A DNA stretch of 64,000 nucleotides from Bacteroidota bacterium (GTDB taxonomy: Bacteria; Bacteroidota; Bacteroidia; UBA8524), in NCBI GenBank assembly GCA_008933805.1, contig WBUH01000018.1:1-64000 (forward strand), read 5' to 3'. Every line of letters starts with the position of its first letter. The stretch's first letter is position 1. The position numbers were made by a program, and so were the translations under genes. The notes below the pieces were generated by a model. That model ran no database searches. It saw nothing but the letters and a program-made list of their open reading frames with translations, and was not told the origin of the DNA. Below, piece by piece: positions 1 to 8,592 of the stretch.

Positions 1-92
1 ACTTAATACATTATATTTAAACAACAAACGAGCTTGCTGAAGCACTTCGGAAAAAATCAGTTCTGATAAACATAATTCTATGCATTAGTGCT

Positions 93-875
93 ATGCAAAC
101 GGTTTCGTTAATCACAAACATGTTTGTTCAGCCTCATAACACTTCTCGTTATTTTTTAATTTTGCTATCAATTTACGCTTCCGGTTTTTTGGCCTATCAA
201 CCGGCAAGAAGAGGGTATATTTACCTTAGCTCATTAGTTTATGTGGTTTTTCTGTTGCTTCTAATTTTTGGGTCTTCGTGGACGGGTGGCGGTATGCGTG
301 CACACGGAATGATAATACTACCTGTTGTGGTAATGGTTGCCGGATTAACATTGGGTCGCAAAGCAGTATGGTTTTTCGGGATAACCTCCACATTGGGCGG
401 TTTGGGCTTAGTGTTTGCTGAATATTATTCACTGTTGCCGCTTACAGAACCTATTGGCAAAACACCGATGATTTACTGGATATTTAACACCATCAATGTA
501 ATCCTGATTTGTTTTTTACAGTATTTGGCCGTTAAGGAATTGGTGAAGGCACTAAATGAAGCTAAAACAGAACTTGAACTTCGTAAAAAATCGGAAGAGC
601 AATTGCGCCTTAAAAATGAACAACTTACCGAAATTGCCTTTCTGCAATCGCACATAGTAAGAAAACCCATTGCAAACATACTTGGGGTAGTTAATTTAAT
701 TAACAAAGACAACCCGCAAGACCCTGACAATATAGAACTGATTTTACAGCTTGATTTTGTTGTGAGCGAGTTAGACGCAGCGGTTTGCGAGATAGTAAAA
801 AATACATCAACGTTAACACAAGAACATATTTTTAGCAATGAAAAAGAAAGCTATTTCCGTGGCACATTTCGTTGA
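93..875 (+). CDS. Membrane protein with a HisKA-like dimerisation domain and no ATPase domain
   Basis: About five hydrophobic segments fill residues 15-155. A charged, probably coiled-coil linker follows (about 155-185), then a histidine-kinase dimerisation-like segment with the H-box sequence SHIVRKPIANILG near residue 190. The protein ends about 70 residues later, with no N, G or F box of an HATPase domain. Bacteroidota genomes carry other sensor proteins that stop after such a HisKA-like module, so this may be a natural form rather than a broken kinase. It could act as a dimerising sensor that works through a partner; that is inference. The frame is open from base 21, and the extra upstream residues look protein-like, so the true start may lie before the first ATG. 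The 3' end overlaps the DUF4256 gene by 38 bp. Confidence 0.7.
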   Translation: MQTVSLITNMFVQPHNTSRYFLILLSIYASGFLAYQPARRGYIYLSSLVYVVFLLLLIFGSSWTGGGMRAHGMIILPVVVMVAGLTLGRKAVWFFGITSTLGGLGLVFAEYYSLLPLTEPIGKTPMIYWIFNTINVILICFLQYLAVKELVKALNEAKTELELRKKSEEQLRLKNEQLTEIAFLQSHIVRKPIANILGVVNLINKDNPQDPDNIELILQLDFVVSELDAAVCEIVKNTSTLTQEHIFSNEKESYFRGTFR

Positions 876-1398
876 TTTATTGGAAGTTTTGAAGCTTCGC
901 TTCGATAAAAACATGAATAGACATAAAGGGCTTTCATGGGCGAATATCCACGCAAAATTGGAGGCTAATGTAGAGAAGTTGTGGTCGTTGAATGAAATGG
1001 AAATCAGCGGTGGAGAACCCGACGTGGTAGATTATGTTAAACAGACCAACGAGTACATTTTTATGGATTGCTCGGCCGAAAGTCCCAAGGGACGTAGAAG
1101 TATTTGCTACGATCATGAAGCGTTAAACGCACGTAAGGAGCACAAGCCCGGCAACAGTGCTATAAACATGGCCGCCGAAATGGGTATAGAAGTACTTACC
1201 GAAGAACAATACAAACAATTGCAGCAGTTGGGCAAGTTTGATTTAAAAACATCCAGCTGGGTACAAACTCCGGCTGCAATCCGTAAACTTGGCGGAGCAA
1301 TTTTTTGCGATTGCAGATACAACCATGTTTTTACGTATCACAACGGTGCCGAATCGTATTACGCAGCCCGTGGATTTCGTGGAATGCTAAAAGTGTAA
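838..1398 (+). CDS. DUF4256 family protein
   Basis: The 186-residue protein matches the DUF4256 family over its whole length. It has the family's conserved NMNRHKGLSW segment near residue 26, GGEPDVV near 59, CSAESPKGRRS near 79 and a C-terminal NGAESYYAARGFRG. No biochemical function is established for the family. It is a soluble single-domain protein with no signal peptide. The start lies inside the preceding gene in another frame; it is the first ATG and gives the normal family length. The 38-bp overlap suggests translational coupling with the upstream membrane sensor fragment, although no functional link is known. Confidence 0.85.
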   Translation: MKKKAISVAHFVDLLEVLKLRFDKNMNRHKGLSWANIHAKLEANVEKLWSLNEMEISGGEPDVVDYVKQTNEYIFMDCSAESPKGRRSICYDHEALNARKEHKPGNSAINMAAEMGIEVLTEEQYKQLQQLGKFDLKTSSWVQTPAAIRKLGGAIFCDCRYNHVFTYHNGAESYYAARGFRGMLKV

Positions 1399-1465
1399 AT
1401 CTCTACACGTACAGTTTAAAATTTTCAATATTCCGCATCAACTTCAAGTTCGCTTCCAAATATTG

Positions 1466-1485
1466 AAGTATATGTCGTTATACTT
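1466..1485. repeat. Inverted repeat with 7-bp arms
   Basis: The arms AAGTATA and TATACTT flank a 6-nt loop and touch the stop codon of the convergent Reg_prop gene. It could form a hairpin at the 3' end of that mRNA, but no clear T-run follows, so I do not call it a terminator. Confidence 0.4.
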
Positions 1486-2561
1486 TAATGCCACTTATCA
1501 AACGATTTTCCGTTAAATTTATAAACGCCACCTTCAGCCATCCCAAAAAGTAAGTTTTTGTTTTGGTCTTCGTAAATGCACCAAATCATTTGCGAGTTTA
1601 ATTTTCTGTCAATACTATAGTTTGTTAGTGTTTTGCCGTCATATTTCCATGCTCCAGAATCTCTATCTCCAAACCAAATATTTCCTTGACTATCTTCCAT
1701 AATGGCAAAAACAGCTTGTAGTACTGTGTTTTTAACAAACTGCTTACTTTGAGCGTTCGCTTTAAACTCATCCATTGGAATTAGTTTCCCTTGTTCTTTC
1801 GAGAAGTGAGTTATAGAATCTCCTTTTTTAAGTAGTACCCCAATTCCGTTGTTTCCTATCCAAAGTCGACCTTTTGAATCTGCTAATACGCTTCTTATGT
1901 GTAAAACCTCATCGTCTTTAAGTTTCAGATTTTTATTGTCTAGCACATTTATCATTTTACCATCGTAATTAAACAATGCTGAATAAGTTGCAATCCAAAC
2001 TTTACCGTCTTTATCTTTTGAGATACCCGTAACACCATAAGATTTATCAGGACTAGGAATTTTAGGTTTTGGGAAAATTAGATAGTTCATATTCATTCCG
2101 TCAAAACGGTTTATTCCATCTTCTGCACTTGCATAAAACCATAAATCCCCATTGGTTTTATTCCAATCAAATACTGGCTCGTTGGTTATTGTCGTATAAT
2201 TAGTAAACTTTCCCTTGTCGTACACGCTTACGCCTTTTGCCGTTCCAAACCAAATTTTCCCATTCTTGTCTTCTTGAATTGAACGGATTTGATTGTCGGA
2301 TAAACCTTCATTGGTTGTAAAGTATTCAAAAGATTTCCCATTGTAAAAGCTTACGCCTTCATTATGACTGCCAAGCCAATAATTGCCTTTGCTGTCTTGA
2401 AAGATAGCACGTATTCCCGAAGTAAATTTCAAGGTGTCGGTTTTTGAAGTCGTTGCCGATTCTAGCTTGTTTGTTTCTTTTGCTGTTGACTTCTTTTCAA
2501 AACATGAAAAGTTCAGTGTCAATATGAGTAGTAAGAAAATCAATTTTATTCTTTTGTTCAT
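1485..2561 (-). CDS. Reg_prop beta-propeller lipoprotein
   Basis: The chosen start MNKRIKLIFLL gives a lipoprotein signal with lipobox LNFSC (Cys at about residue 20); a GTG 24 bp upstream would add eight residues before a normal signal peptide. The rest is about seven Reg_prop (two-component regulator propeller) repeats of the form ED..G.IWFGT..G...Y.GK, spanning roughly residues 50-355. In Bacteroidota these propellers are usually the periplasmic sensor part of hybrid two-component systems. Here there is no transmembrane helix, kinase or DNA-binding part, so this is a stand-alone membrane-anchored propeller of unknown ligand. The gene stands alone and is visibly richer in A+T than gyrA. Function beyond a periplasmic binding or scaffold role is not known. 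Confidence 0.8.
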   Translation of the reverse strand: MNKRIKLIFLLLILTLNFSCFEKKSTAKETNKLESATTSKTDTLKFTSGIRAIFQDSKGNYWLGSHNEGVSFYNGKSFEYFTTNEGLSDNQIRSIQEDKNGKIWFGTAKGVSVYDKGKFTNYTTITNEPVFDWNKTNGDLWFYASAEDGINRFDGMNMNYLIFPKPKIPSPDKSYGVTGISKDKDGKVWIATYSALFNYDGKMINVLDNKNLKLKDDEVLHIRSVLADSKGRLWIGNNGIGVLLKKGDSITHFSKEQGKLIPMDEFKANAQSKQFVKNTVLQAVFAIMEDSQGNIWFGDRDSGAWKYDGKTLTNYSIDRKLNSQMIWCIYEDQNKNLLFGMAEGGVYKFNGKSFDKWH

Positions 2562-2580
2562 TTCGGGTTTTGTAATATGG

Positions 2581-2603
2581 CGCACAACACATGTATGTGT
2601 GCG
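2581..2603. repeat. Imperfect palindrome upstream of the Reg_prop gene
   Basis: The arms CGCACA and TGTGCG surround an ACATGT core, about 20 bp upstream of the ATG of the Reg_prop lipoprotein. It could be an operator or a remnant of a mobile-element border; the sequence alone does not decide. Confidence 0.35.
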
Positions 2604-2700
2604 ATAAAATTAAGCAAATATTTCAAGCATAGGTTGGCTTTGTATGTGCGGCTGTATTTATATTCTATAATTTATATTATGTTAAATAGTTGTTTCAAAT

Positions 2701-2722
2701 AAAAAGGGCACGAAGCCCTTTT
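2701..2722 (-). terminator. Intrinsic terminator of the gyrA-TPR unit
   Basis: An A-rich hairpin with stem AAAAGGGC/GCCCTTTT and a 5-nt loop lies 15 bp past the stop codon of the TPR gene. On the minus strand it ends in a T-run. Confidence 0.75.
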
Positions 2723-2736
2723 CAATATATTTAGGA

Positions 2737-4086
2737 TTACTCTCCTGTTCTTAGTTTACGGAACTCTTCTGAACGCTCTTTGTTACCCAGCTGTGAGTAA
2801 GTTTGTTGCAAAGCAAGCAATACGCCTTGGTCGGTACTTTGAACTTCATAAGCTTTAAGCAATTGCTCAAGAGCTTTTTCGTAACCGGCTTTCATGGCGT
2901 CTTCCAACTTTTTAGATTCTTCGTTTGCACCGGGTGTGTTCAAATCCAAGTAGTTGTATTTGTCAACTAGCACTTTGTTTTTGTTAAAGTGCAATACACC
3001 AAGGTTAAACAACGCATCAAAATAGTTAGGATCAATCAACAAAGCTTCGTTAAAGTCTTTCTCTGCCAAGTCAAATTGAGCCATTGCTAGTGTATAGATG
3101 CTATCCCTTGTTTTAATAAAGGCATCCATTTCAGTTTGATACTTCTTCTTATCGGCAGGCGTTTTAGATAAACGTAATTTACGCCGTGAAGCACTGGCAG
3201 AATCAGAAAAAGCAGGACCACCCTCCATAATTTTAGAAGCCATATCGCTAACAATGGTACCCCTGTAGTAGCGGTACAAAATGTTGTTAGGCTCTGCTTC
3301 TATCACTTCTGATAGTTTTTCAACCAATATGTTGGTTTTACCCAATTGTGAGTAAATAGCAATCTCTTGGTTAAAAAGGTCTTTGTTATCGGGTATTTTC
3401 TTACGGCCTTTGTCAACAATAGCCAACGCACCGGTGGTATCTCCGTCTTCCATCATCATACTTGACATTTGAAGGTATGCATTGGCACTAAGGTACTTAG
3501 GATCATCAATCATCATGTTCAAAAACTTCTTAGCTTGTACCTTGTCATTCATTTTAATAGCAAGGTTTGCACAGTATTGAACGATATCGTTTTTGGCTTG
3601 TTGCAATGTTTTGGCTACACCTCCTTCAGCATCGGTATCATAAGCTTTAAGCAATAGCTCATAATATTCAAGTGCTTTGTTAAAATTGCTTTCTTGATAG
3701 TGTGCGTATGCCCTGTAATATGCAGAAACACTGGCTTGACGAAGCCCTTTAAGGGCATCTTCAGTGTATTTTTGTTTTTTCTCTAATTTATCGGCTTCAA
3801 CACTGCTGATATAGCTTTGAAGTGAAACAGAAGCTGCTTCTGGAGCCAAATGGGTATATAAAGAATCTACCGAAATGTTGTAATAAACATCCCCTCTCAC
3901 TTTCCACATCCATGGACTGTTTGCTGTTTTGGGGTTTGAAGCTGCCACGTCAATATCTTCTTTCGCGGTTTCAAGGTTACCGTTAGTTAAAGATATTTCT
4001 GCATCTGTAATTTTATAATTCTGAGCAAAAGCCCCTACTGATATCAGCGCGGTAACAAGTGTTAGAACTACTCTTTTTTTCATCAT
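2737..4086 (-). CDS. Secreted TPR-repeat protein downstream of gyrA
   Basis: A signal peptide (MMKKRVVLTLVTALISVGAFAQ; the first or second Met could be used) is followed by about 425 residues of helical repeats. Clear TPR units occur near residues 130-150, 190-235, 330-375 (DFNEALLIDPNYFDALFNLG) and 395-440. Such proteins are periplasmic or outer-membrane scaffolds. The gene lies 49 bp downstream of gyrA on the same strand with no terminator between, so it is probably co-transcribed. A TPR gene directly after gyrA is a familiar arrangement in Bacteroidota, but I know of no tested role. A terminator follows. Confidence 0.8.
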   Translation of the reverse strand: MMKKRVVLTLVTALISVGAFAQNYKITDAEISLTNGNLETAKEDIDVAASNPKTANSPWMWKVRGDVYYNISVDSLYTHLAPEAASVSLQSYISSVEADKLEKKQKYTEDALKGLRQASVSAYYRAYAHYQESNFNKALEYYELLLKAYDTDAEGGVAKTLQQAKNDIVQYCANLAIKMNDKVQAKKFLNMMIDDPKYLSANAYLQMSSMMMEDGDTTGALAIVDKGRKKIPDNKDLFNQEIAIYSQLGKTNILVEKLSEVIEAEPNNILYRYYRGTIVSDMASKIMEGGPAFSDSASASRRKLRLSKTPADKKKYQTEMDAFIKTRDSIYTLAMAQFDLAEKDFNEALLIDPNYFDALFNLGVLHFNKNKVLVDKYNYLDLNTPGANEESKKLEDAMKAGYEKALEQLLKAYEVQSTDQGVLLALQQTYSQLGNKERSEEFRKLRTGE

Positions 4087-4135
4087 AAATTATTAGTGTG
4101 TGTTGAAACTATATCAAAAAACTGCCCGCAATATA

Positions 4136-6700
4136 CTATTCGGGGGTATTTTCAGTGTTATCTGTATTATCGGTTGGTGTACTATTTTCTCCGTTCATTC
4201 CTTCTTCGCCGTTCAATTCTTCTTCGTCCTCATCCCTTTCTACTTTGGCTATCGAAGCAATTTCGTCTTTATCACTCATCTTAATCAACCTCACCCCTTG
4301 TGTGGCGCGGCCCATTACCCTTAAATCTGCAACGTGCATACGAATTGCCATGCCCGATTTTAGAATAATCATTAAGTCGTTTTCATCAGTAACGTCTTTT
4401 ATACCGATAAGGTTGCCTGTTTTTTCAGTGATGTTAAGAGTTTTTACACCCTTTCCCCCCCTTCCTGTAATACGGTAATCCTCTAAGTCGGTACGTTTTC
4501 CGTAACCTTTTTCAGATACCACCATTATTGTAGTGTCTGTATTAGTAGGATTTACACTTATCATGCCAATCACTTCATCGTTGGCGTTCTCAAGTTTCAC
4601 ACCGGTAACACCGCTGGCAGTACGACCCATAGGGCGCACAAGACTCTCGTTGAAACGGATTGCCTTACCGCTGTGTTTAGCCATAATTATCTCTGATTTA
4701 CCATCAGTCAACAGGGCTTCAAGCAGTATATCTCCTTCTCTAACGGTAATAGCGTTAATACCGTTTTGGCGTGGGCGTGAATATGCCTCAAGGGTGGTTT
4801 TTTTGATAATACCTTTTTGGGTGCACATGATGATGAAGTTGTTTTGCAAATACTCTTCATCTTTCAGGTTCTCTACCGTTATAAAGGCTTTTACCTTATC
4901 ATCGGGTTCAATGTTAATAAGGTTTTGTATTGCACGGCCTTTTGCAGCACGGCCTGCTTCGGGTATTTCATACACTTTCAGCCAGTAGCACTTACCTTTT
5001 TCGGTGAAGAACAACATATAGTTGTGCGTAGTTGCTACAAACAAATGCTCAATGAAATCCTCGTCGCGGTTGGCAGCGCCTTTATTACCGCGCCCTCCCC
5101 TGTTTTGTACCCTAAACTCAGTAAGCACTGTACGTTTAATGTAACCCATGTGGCTAATGGTTAGTACCACCTGCTCATTAGGTATCATATCTTCAATGCT
5201 TATATCATCAGATGCGGGTACAATATCTGTACGGCGTTCATCGCCATACTTATCGCGCATTTCAGTCAATTCATCTTTAATGATTTGCATACGCAAACCT
5301 TCATCGGCCAATATGCTGTTTAAATAATCAATCAACTTCATTATTTCAGCATATTCTTCGCGTATTTTATCACGCTCAAGACCTGTCAAACGTTGCAAAC
5401 GCATATCCAAAATGGCACGCGATTGTATTTCGCTCAACTGGAATTTTTCCATCAATCCCTCACGGGCTTCATCGGGCGTTTTAGAACCGCGAATCAACGC
5501 AATTACCTCGTCCAAGTGGTCAAGAGCAATCAACAAGCCTTCTAAAATATGGGCACGTTTTCTTGCTTCATCCAACTCATACTGAGTACGACGAACAACT
5601 ACCTCGTGGCGGTGTTCAACGTAATGCTTAATAAGGTCTTTCAGGTTCAGCAACATCGGGCGACCTTTTACAAGGGCAATGTTGTTTACGCTAAATGAGC
5701 TTTGAAGTTGTGTGTATTTATAAAGTTGGTTTAGGATGATATTAGGAATAGCATCTTTTTTTAAGTCAAAAACGATGCGCAAACCGTCACGGTCACTCTC
5801 ATCCCTTACATCCGATATGCCTTCTATTACCTTTTCATTTACCAAATCCACCGCTTTTACAATAAGCTGGTTGGGTTGGGTCATAAAAGGTATTTCTGTA
5901 ATTACAATCTGGTCTTTACCGGTTCTGGTAGTATCAAAGTGGGCTTTACCACGGATAACAATACGTCCGCGACCTGTTTCAAAGGCATCTTTAATACCGT
6001 TCATACCATATATAGTACCCCCGGTTGGAAAATCGGGACCTTTAATATGGGTCATCAGTTCGCTTATCTCAATGTCGCGGTTATCTATGTAAGCTATAGT
6101 AGCATTAATAGCCTCAGTAAGGTTGTGAGGAGCCATGTTTGTGGCCATACCTACTGCAATACCGCTTGCACCGTTCACCAAAAGGTTAGGGATTTTAGCG
6201 GGCATCACTGATGGCTCTTCCAAAGAGTCGTCAAAGTTGGGAGTAAAGTCAACGGTATTTTTATCAATATCCGTCATCATTTCCTCTGCCAGTTTTCTCA
6301 AACGCGCTTCGGTATAACGCATTGCTGCCGGTGGGTCACCGTCAATAGAACCAAAGTTACCCTGTCCGTCAACCAACATATAGCGCATGCTCCAAGGCTG
6401 GGCCATACGCACCATTGCATCGTAAACGCTACCGTCTCCGTGCGGGTGATACTTACCCAATACCTCTCCTACTATACGTGCTGATTTTTTATACGGACGG
6501 CCACTACCTAAGCCAAGCTCGGTCATACCGTACAATACCCTGCGGTGTACGGGCTTTAAACCGTCGCGCACATCAGGTAGTGCGCGTGAAACAATTACCG
6601 ACATCGAATAATCGATGTATGCGGTCTTCATTTCATCTTCAATGTTAATGGGGATTATTTTTTCTCCCAACTCGTCGTTCAGGTTGTTCTCCTCTGCCAT
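4136..6700 (-). CDS. gyrA: DNA gyrase subunit A
   Basis: The 854-residue protein is the A subunit of the type II topoisomerase that introduces negative supercoils using ATP hydrolysed by GyrB. The breakage-reunion domain holds the catalytic tyrosine in AAMRYTEAR (Tyr129). The C-terminal pinwheel contains a GyrA-box-like [11 protein letters not shown] near residue 535, which marks gyrase rather than topoisomerase IV. The last 35 residues form an acidic tail rich in E, D, N and T. In the quinolone-resistance region the motif reads [12 protein letters not shown], so the position equal to E. coli Ser83 is glycine (residue 90) while Asp87 (residue 94) is kept. It is followed by a TPR gene on the same strand. 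Confidence 0.97.
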   Translation of the reverse strand: MAEENNLNDELGEKIIPINIEDEMKTAYIDYSMSVIVSRALPDVRDGLKPVHRRVLYGMTELGLGSGRPYKKSARIVGEVLGKYHPHGDGSVYDAMVRMAQPWSMRYMLVDGQGNFGSIDGDPPAAMRYTEARLRKLAEEMMTDIDKNTVDFTPNFDDSLEEPSVMPAKIPNLLVNGASGIAVGMATNMAPHNLTEAINATIAYIDNRDIEISELMTHIKGPDFPTGGTIYGMNGIKDAFETGRGRIVIRGKAHFDTTRTGKDQIVITEIPFMTQPNQLIVKAVDLVNEKVIEGISDVRDESDRDGLRIVFDLKKDAIPNIILNQLYKYTQLQSSFSVNNIALVKGRPMLLNLKDLIKHYVEHRHEVVVRRTQYELDEARKRAHILEGLLIALDHLDEVIALIRGSKTPDEAREGLMEKFQLSEIQSRAILDMRLQRLTGLERDKIREEYAEIMKLIDYLNSILADEGLRMQIIKDELTEMRDKYGDERRTDIVPASDDISIEDMIPNEQVVLTISHMGYIKRTVLTEFRVQNRGGRGNKGAANRDEDFIEHLFVATTHNYMLFFTEKGKCYWLKVYEIPEAGRAAKGRAIQNLINIEPDDKVKAFITVENLKDEEYLQNNFIIMCTQKGIIKKTTLEAYSRPRQNGINAITVREGDILLEALLTDGKSEIIMAKHSGKAIRFNESLVRPMGRTASGVTGVKLENANDEVIGMISVNPTNTDTTIMVVSEKGYGKRTDLEDYRITGRGGKGVKTLNITEKTGNLIGIKDVTDENDLMIILKSGMAIRMHVADLRVMGRATQGVRLIKMSDKDEIASIAKVERDEDEEELNGEEGMNGENSTPTDNTDNTENTPE

Positions 6701-6858
6701 AATACTTTAACGAAGCCGCTAAAATAGTTCATTTTACCTTTTGTTAACGCAAAAGAATGCCCACAAGTGATGTGGAAAACACTAACACTGCAAGAATGGG
6801 TTGTATTGGTGCTAAAGATTGCCTGCTTAAGTGGTTGCTGTACAATTTTACAGGAGTG

Positions 6859-6888
6859 TTGCCCGCACTTAAAAAAGTGGTAGTTTTG
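6859..6888 (+). promoter_or_regulatory. Promoter of the hydroxybutyryl-CoA dehydrogenase gene
   Basis: TTG at 6859-6861, a 19-bp spacer and TAGTTTTG at 6881-6888 match the Bacteroidota promoter consensus. The spacer holds a short palindrome, CACTT-N4-AAGTG (6866-6879), which could be an operator. The predicted transcript would start roughly 20-25 bp before the ATG. Confidence 0.6.
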
Positions 6889-6916
6889 CGCAAAATCATC
6901 ATACTATATTATATAT

Positions 6917-7825
6917 ATGAAAAATATTACCGTAATAGGTTCGGGCACAATGGGCAATGGTATTGCACACGTTTTTGCCCAAAACAACTTTAATGTATCA
7001 CTTGTAGATGTTAACGAAGCTGCATTGCAACGTGCAACTGCAACTATAGGCAAGAATCTTGACAGGCAGGTTGCCAAAGGCTTGATAACTGAAGAACAAA
7101 AAGCTGCAACATTAGCCAATATAACCACGCATACCCAACTTTCATCAGGTGCAGCCAATGCTGATTTGGTAGTTGAGGCTGCTTCTGAAAACTTTGATAT
7201 CAAAACGTCAATCTTTAAAGAGCTAGATAAAGTAGCCCCTGCAAATGCTATTCTTGCCAGCAATACATCTTCAATTTCAATTACCCGTATAGCAGCCGTT
7301 ACCACCCGCCCCGGTAAAGTAATCGGTATGCACTTTATGAATCCGGTACCTGTGATGAAGCTTGTTGAAGTAATAGCAGGTTACGATACTGAAAAAGAAG
7401 TTACCAATACCATTATGTCTCTATCAAAAGAGATTGGTAAAATACCTACGTTGGTAAACGACTATCCCGGGTTTATTGCAAACCGTATTTTGATGCCGAT
7501 GATAAACGAGGCTATCTATTCATTATATGAAGGTGTTGCAGGGGTTGAAGAGATAGACACTGTAATGAAACTGGGTATGGCACATCCAATGGGACCATTG
7601 CAGTTGGCTGATTTTATTGGTTTGGATGTTTGCAAAGCAATACTTGAGGTAATGTACGAAGGTTTTGGAAATCCTAAATATGCACCTTGCCCATTGTTGG
7701 TGAACATGGTAACAGCTAAGAACCTTGGCGTAAAATCGGGTCGCGGCTTTTATGATTACAGCCACGGAGGTAAAGAGTTGGTCGTAGCACCTCGTTTTGC
7801 TGTAAACCAAACACAAACAGCTTAA
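6917..7825 (+). CDS. hbd: 3-hydroxybutyryl-CoA dehydrogenase
   Basis: This NAD(P)-dependent enzyme interconverts acetoacetyl-CoA and 3-hydroxybutyryl-CoA in fatty-acid or butyrate metabolism. The N-terminal Rossmann fold starts with VIGSGTMGNGIAHVF (residues 5-19). The catalytic segment GMHFMNPVPVMKLVEVI lies near residue 137 and contains the family histidine. The C-terminal 3HCDH domain (from about residue 185) includes NDYPGFIANRILMPMINEA and GPLQLADFIGLD. The 302-residue length is slightly longer than the usual 280-290. It is a single gene with its own promoter and terminator. The product could equally be named PaaH-like 3-hydroxyacyl-CoA dehydrogenase; chain-length preference cannot be read from sequence. 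Confidence 0.92.
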   Translation: MKNITVIGSGTMGNGIAHVFAQNNFNVSLVDVNEAALQRATATIGKNLDRQVAKGLITEEQKAATLANITTHTQLSSGAANADLVVEAASENFDIKTSIFKELDKVAPANAILASNTSSISITRIAAVTTRPGKVIGMHFMNPVPVMKLVEVIAGYDTEKEVTNTIMSLSKEIGKIPTLVNDYPGFIANRILMPMINEAIYSLYEGVAGVEEIDTVMKLGMAHPMGPLQLADFIGLDVCKAILEVMYEGFGNPKYAPCPLLVNMVTAKNLGVKSGRGFYDYSHGGKELVVAPRFAVNQTQTA

Positions 7826-7848
7826 AACAATACTCTGGTATGATATAA

Positions 7849-7878
7849 GCCGTCTTGTTAACTCAAGGCGGCTTTTTT
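7849..7878 (+). terminator. Intrinsic terminator after hbd
   Basis: The stem GCCGtCTTG/CAAGgCGGC with a 6-nt loop is followed directly by TTTTTTG. It begins 24 bp after the stop codon. Confidence 0.85.
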
Positions 7879-8184
7879 GTTTGTATAGCTTCAGTAAACA
7901 CTCTATACAAGTGCTTTCAATCGCTACTCCCCTATCCGCAATAGTAACTCGTTGATTTATTACTGATTGCAACTTCTCTGCTACATCCAACTCCCACGGA
8001 TTGTTATAAATATAACTTAAATAAACGAGGTTTTTTTGAATAGAGGTGTCTTTAACTTTCTTTTTTTGTTGTTTAGAATGATTTTGTATTTAGTATTATA
8101 TACATTGTTAATCAATGAATTATGTTTTTATAAAAAATAAATGTCATTTTATTGTATGTATTGTTAATTTTTTTTGTAATTTGG

Positions 8185-8274
8185 CTGTAGAAAAAGGAAA
8201 GAGAGTTTAATATCCCATCAATCCTACCTTAAGCCTATAGCCGCTCCAATTACTCCGGGAGCGGCTTGTTTTTT
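8185..8274 (+). ncRNA. Candidate small RNA ending in an orphan terminator
   Basis: No gene on the plus strand leads into the strong terminator at 8240-8274, because hbd already has its own terminator 365 bp earlier. An A+T-rich stretch with a weak promoter-like TAATTTGG (8177-8184) lies about 60 bp upstream of the hairpin. A transcript of roughly 90 nt is therefore possible. There is no convincing reading frame in it. I do not recognise the RNA family. Confidence 0.35.
8240..8274 (+). terminator. Orphan intrinsic terminator
   Basis: Perfect 8-bp arms GCCGCTCC/GGAGCGGC with a 10-nt loop are followed by TTGTTTTTTG. No open frame ends just before it. Confidence 0.8.
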
Positions 8275-8592
8275 GTATATCAGTCAGTTACGATTTAATC
8301 CTTTCATCCCCTACGGTTAATTCTATAGTCAGTGATGCTTGCTTTGTTACATTGTAAAAAATTGTAGAGGCTGGCAAAGTTTAGAGGCATTTAGTACTGT
8401 TTTTACAACATAAAAAACATGATTTTCATCAATTATGATGTGTTTTTTTCTATTTTAAGCAGAGGTTAACGCACGTGAAATGCCCGTAGTTATTGTAACA
8501 AAGGTTATAAACCTCGTATTTATTGGGCATGAGAACATAACCCCTTGTGAACAGCGGCGTTTAGAGTATCTTAAAAAGAATTGAGCTTGCTG
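8275..8592. other. Non-coding stretch before the beta-lactamase gene
   Basis: I see no reading frame, tRNA or strong promoter here. A weak hairpin CATCA-N4-TGATG followed by T's occurs at about 8433-8453, and a short palindrome AGGTTATAAACCT near 8502. The stretch is the downstream region of the convergent beta-lactamase gene. Confidence 0.4.

Noticed and set aside
93-875. Frameshifted full histidine kinase
   Set aside because: No HATPase motifs (N, G1 or G2 box) can be found in any frame downstream; DUF4256 follows directly, so the kinase half is absent, not shifted.
4136-6700. Long plus-strand open frames across gyrA and alaS
   Set aside because: They are antisense shadows of strongly conserved genes and have no start signals or protein-like composition.
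8461-8490. CACGTGAAA at 8472-8480 as a possible parS site for the ParAB pair
   Set aside because: Only one half of the TGTTTCACGTGAAACA palindrome is matched and the site is 37 kb from parAB. Other CACGTG hexamers in the window match even less.
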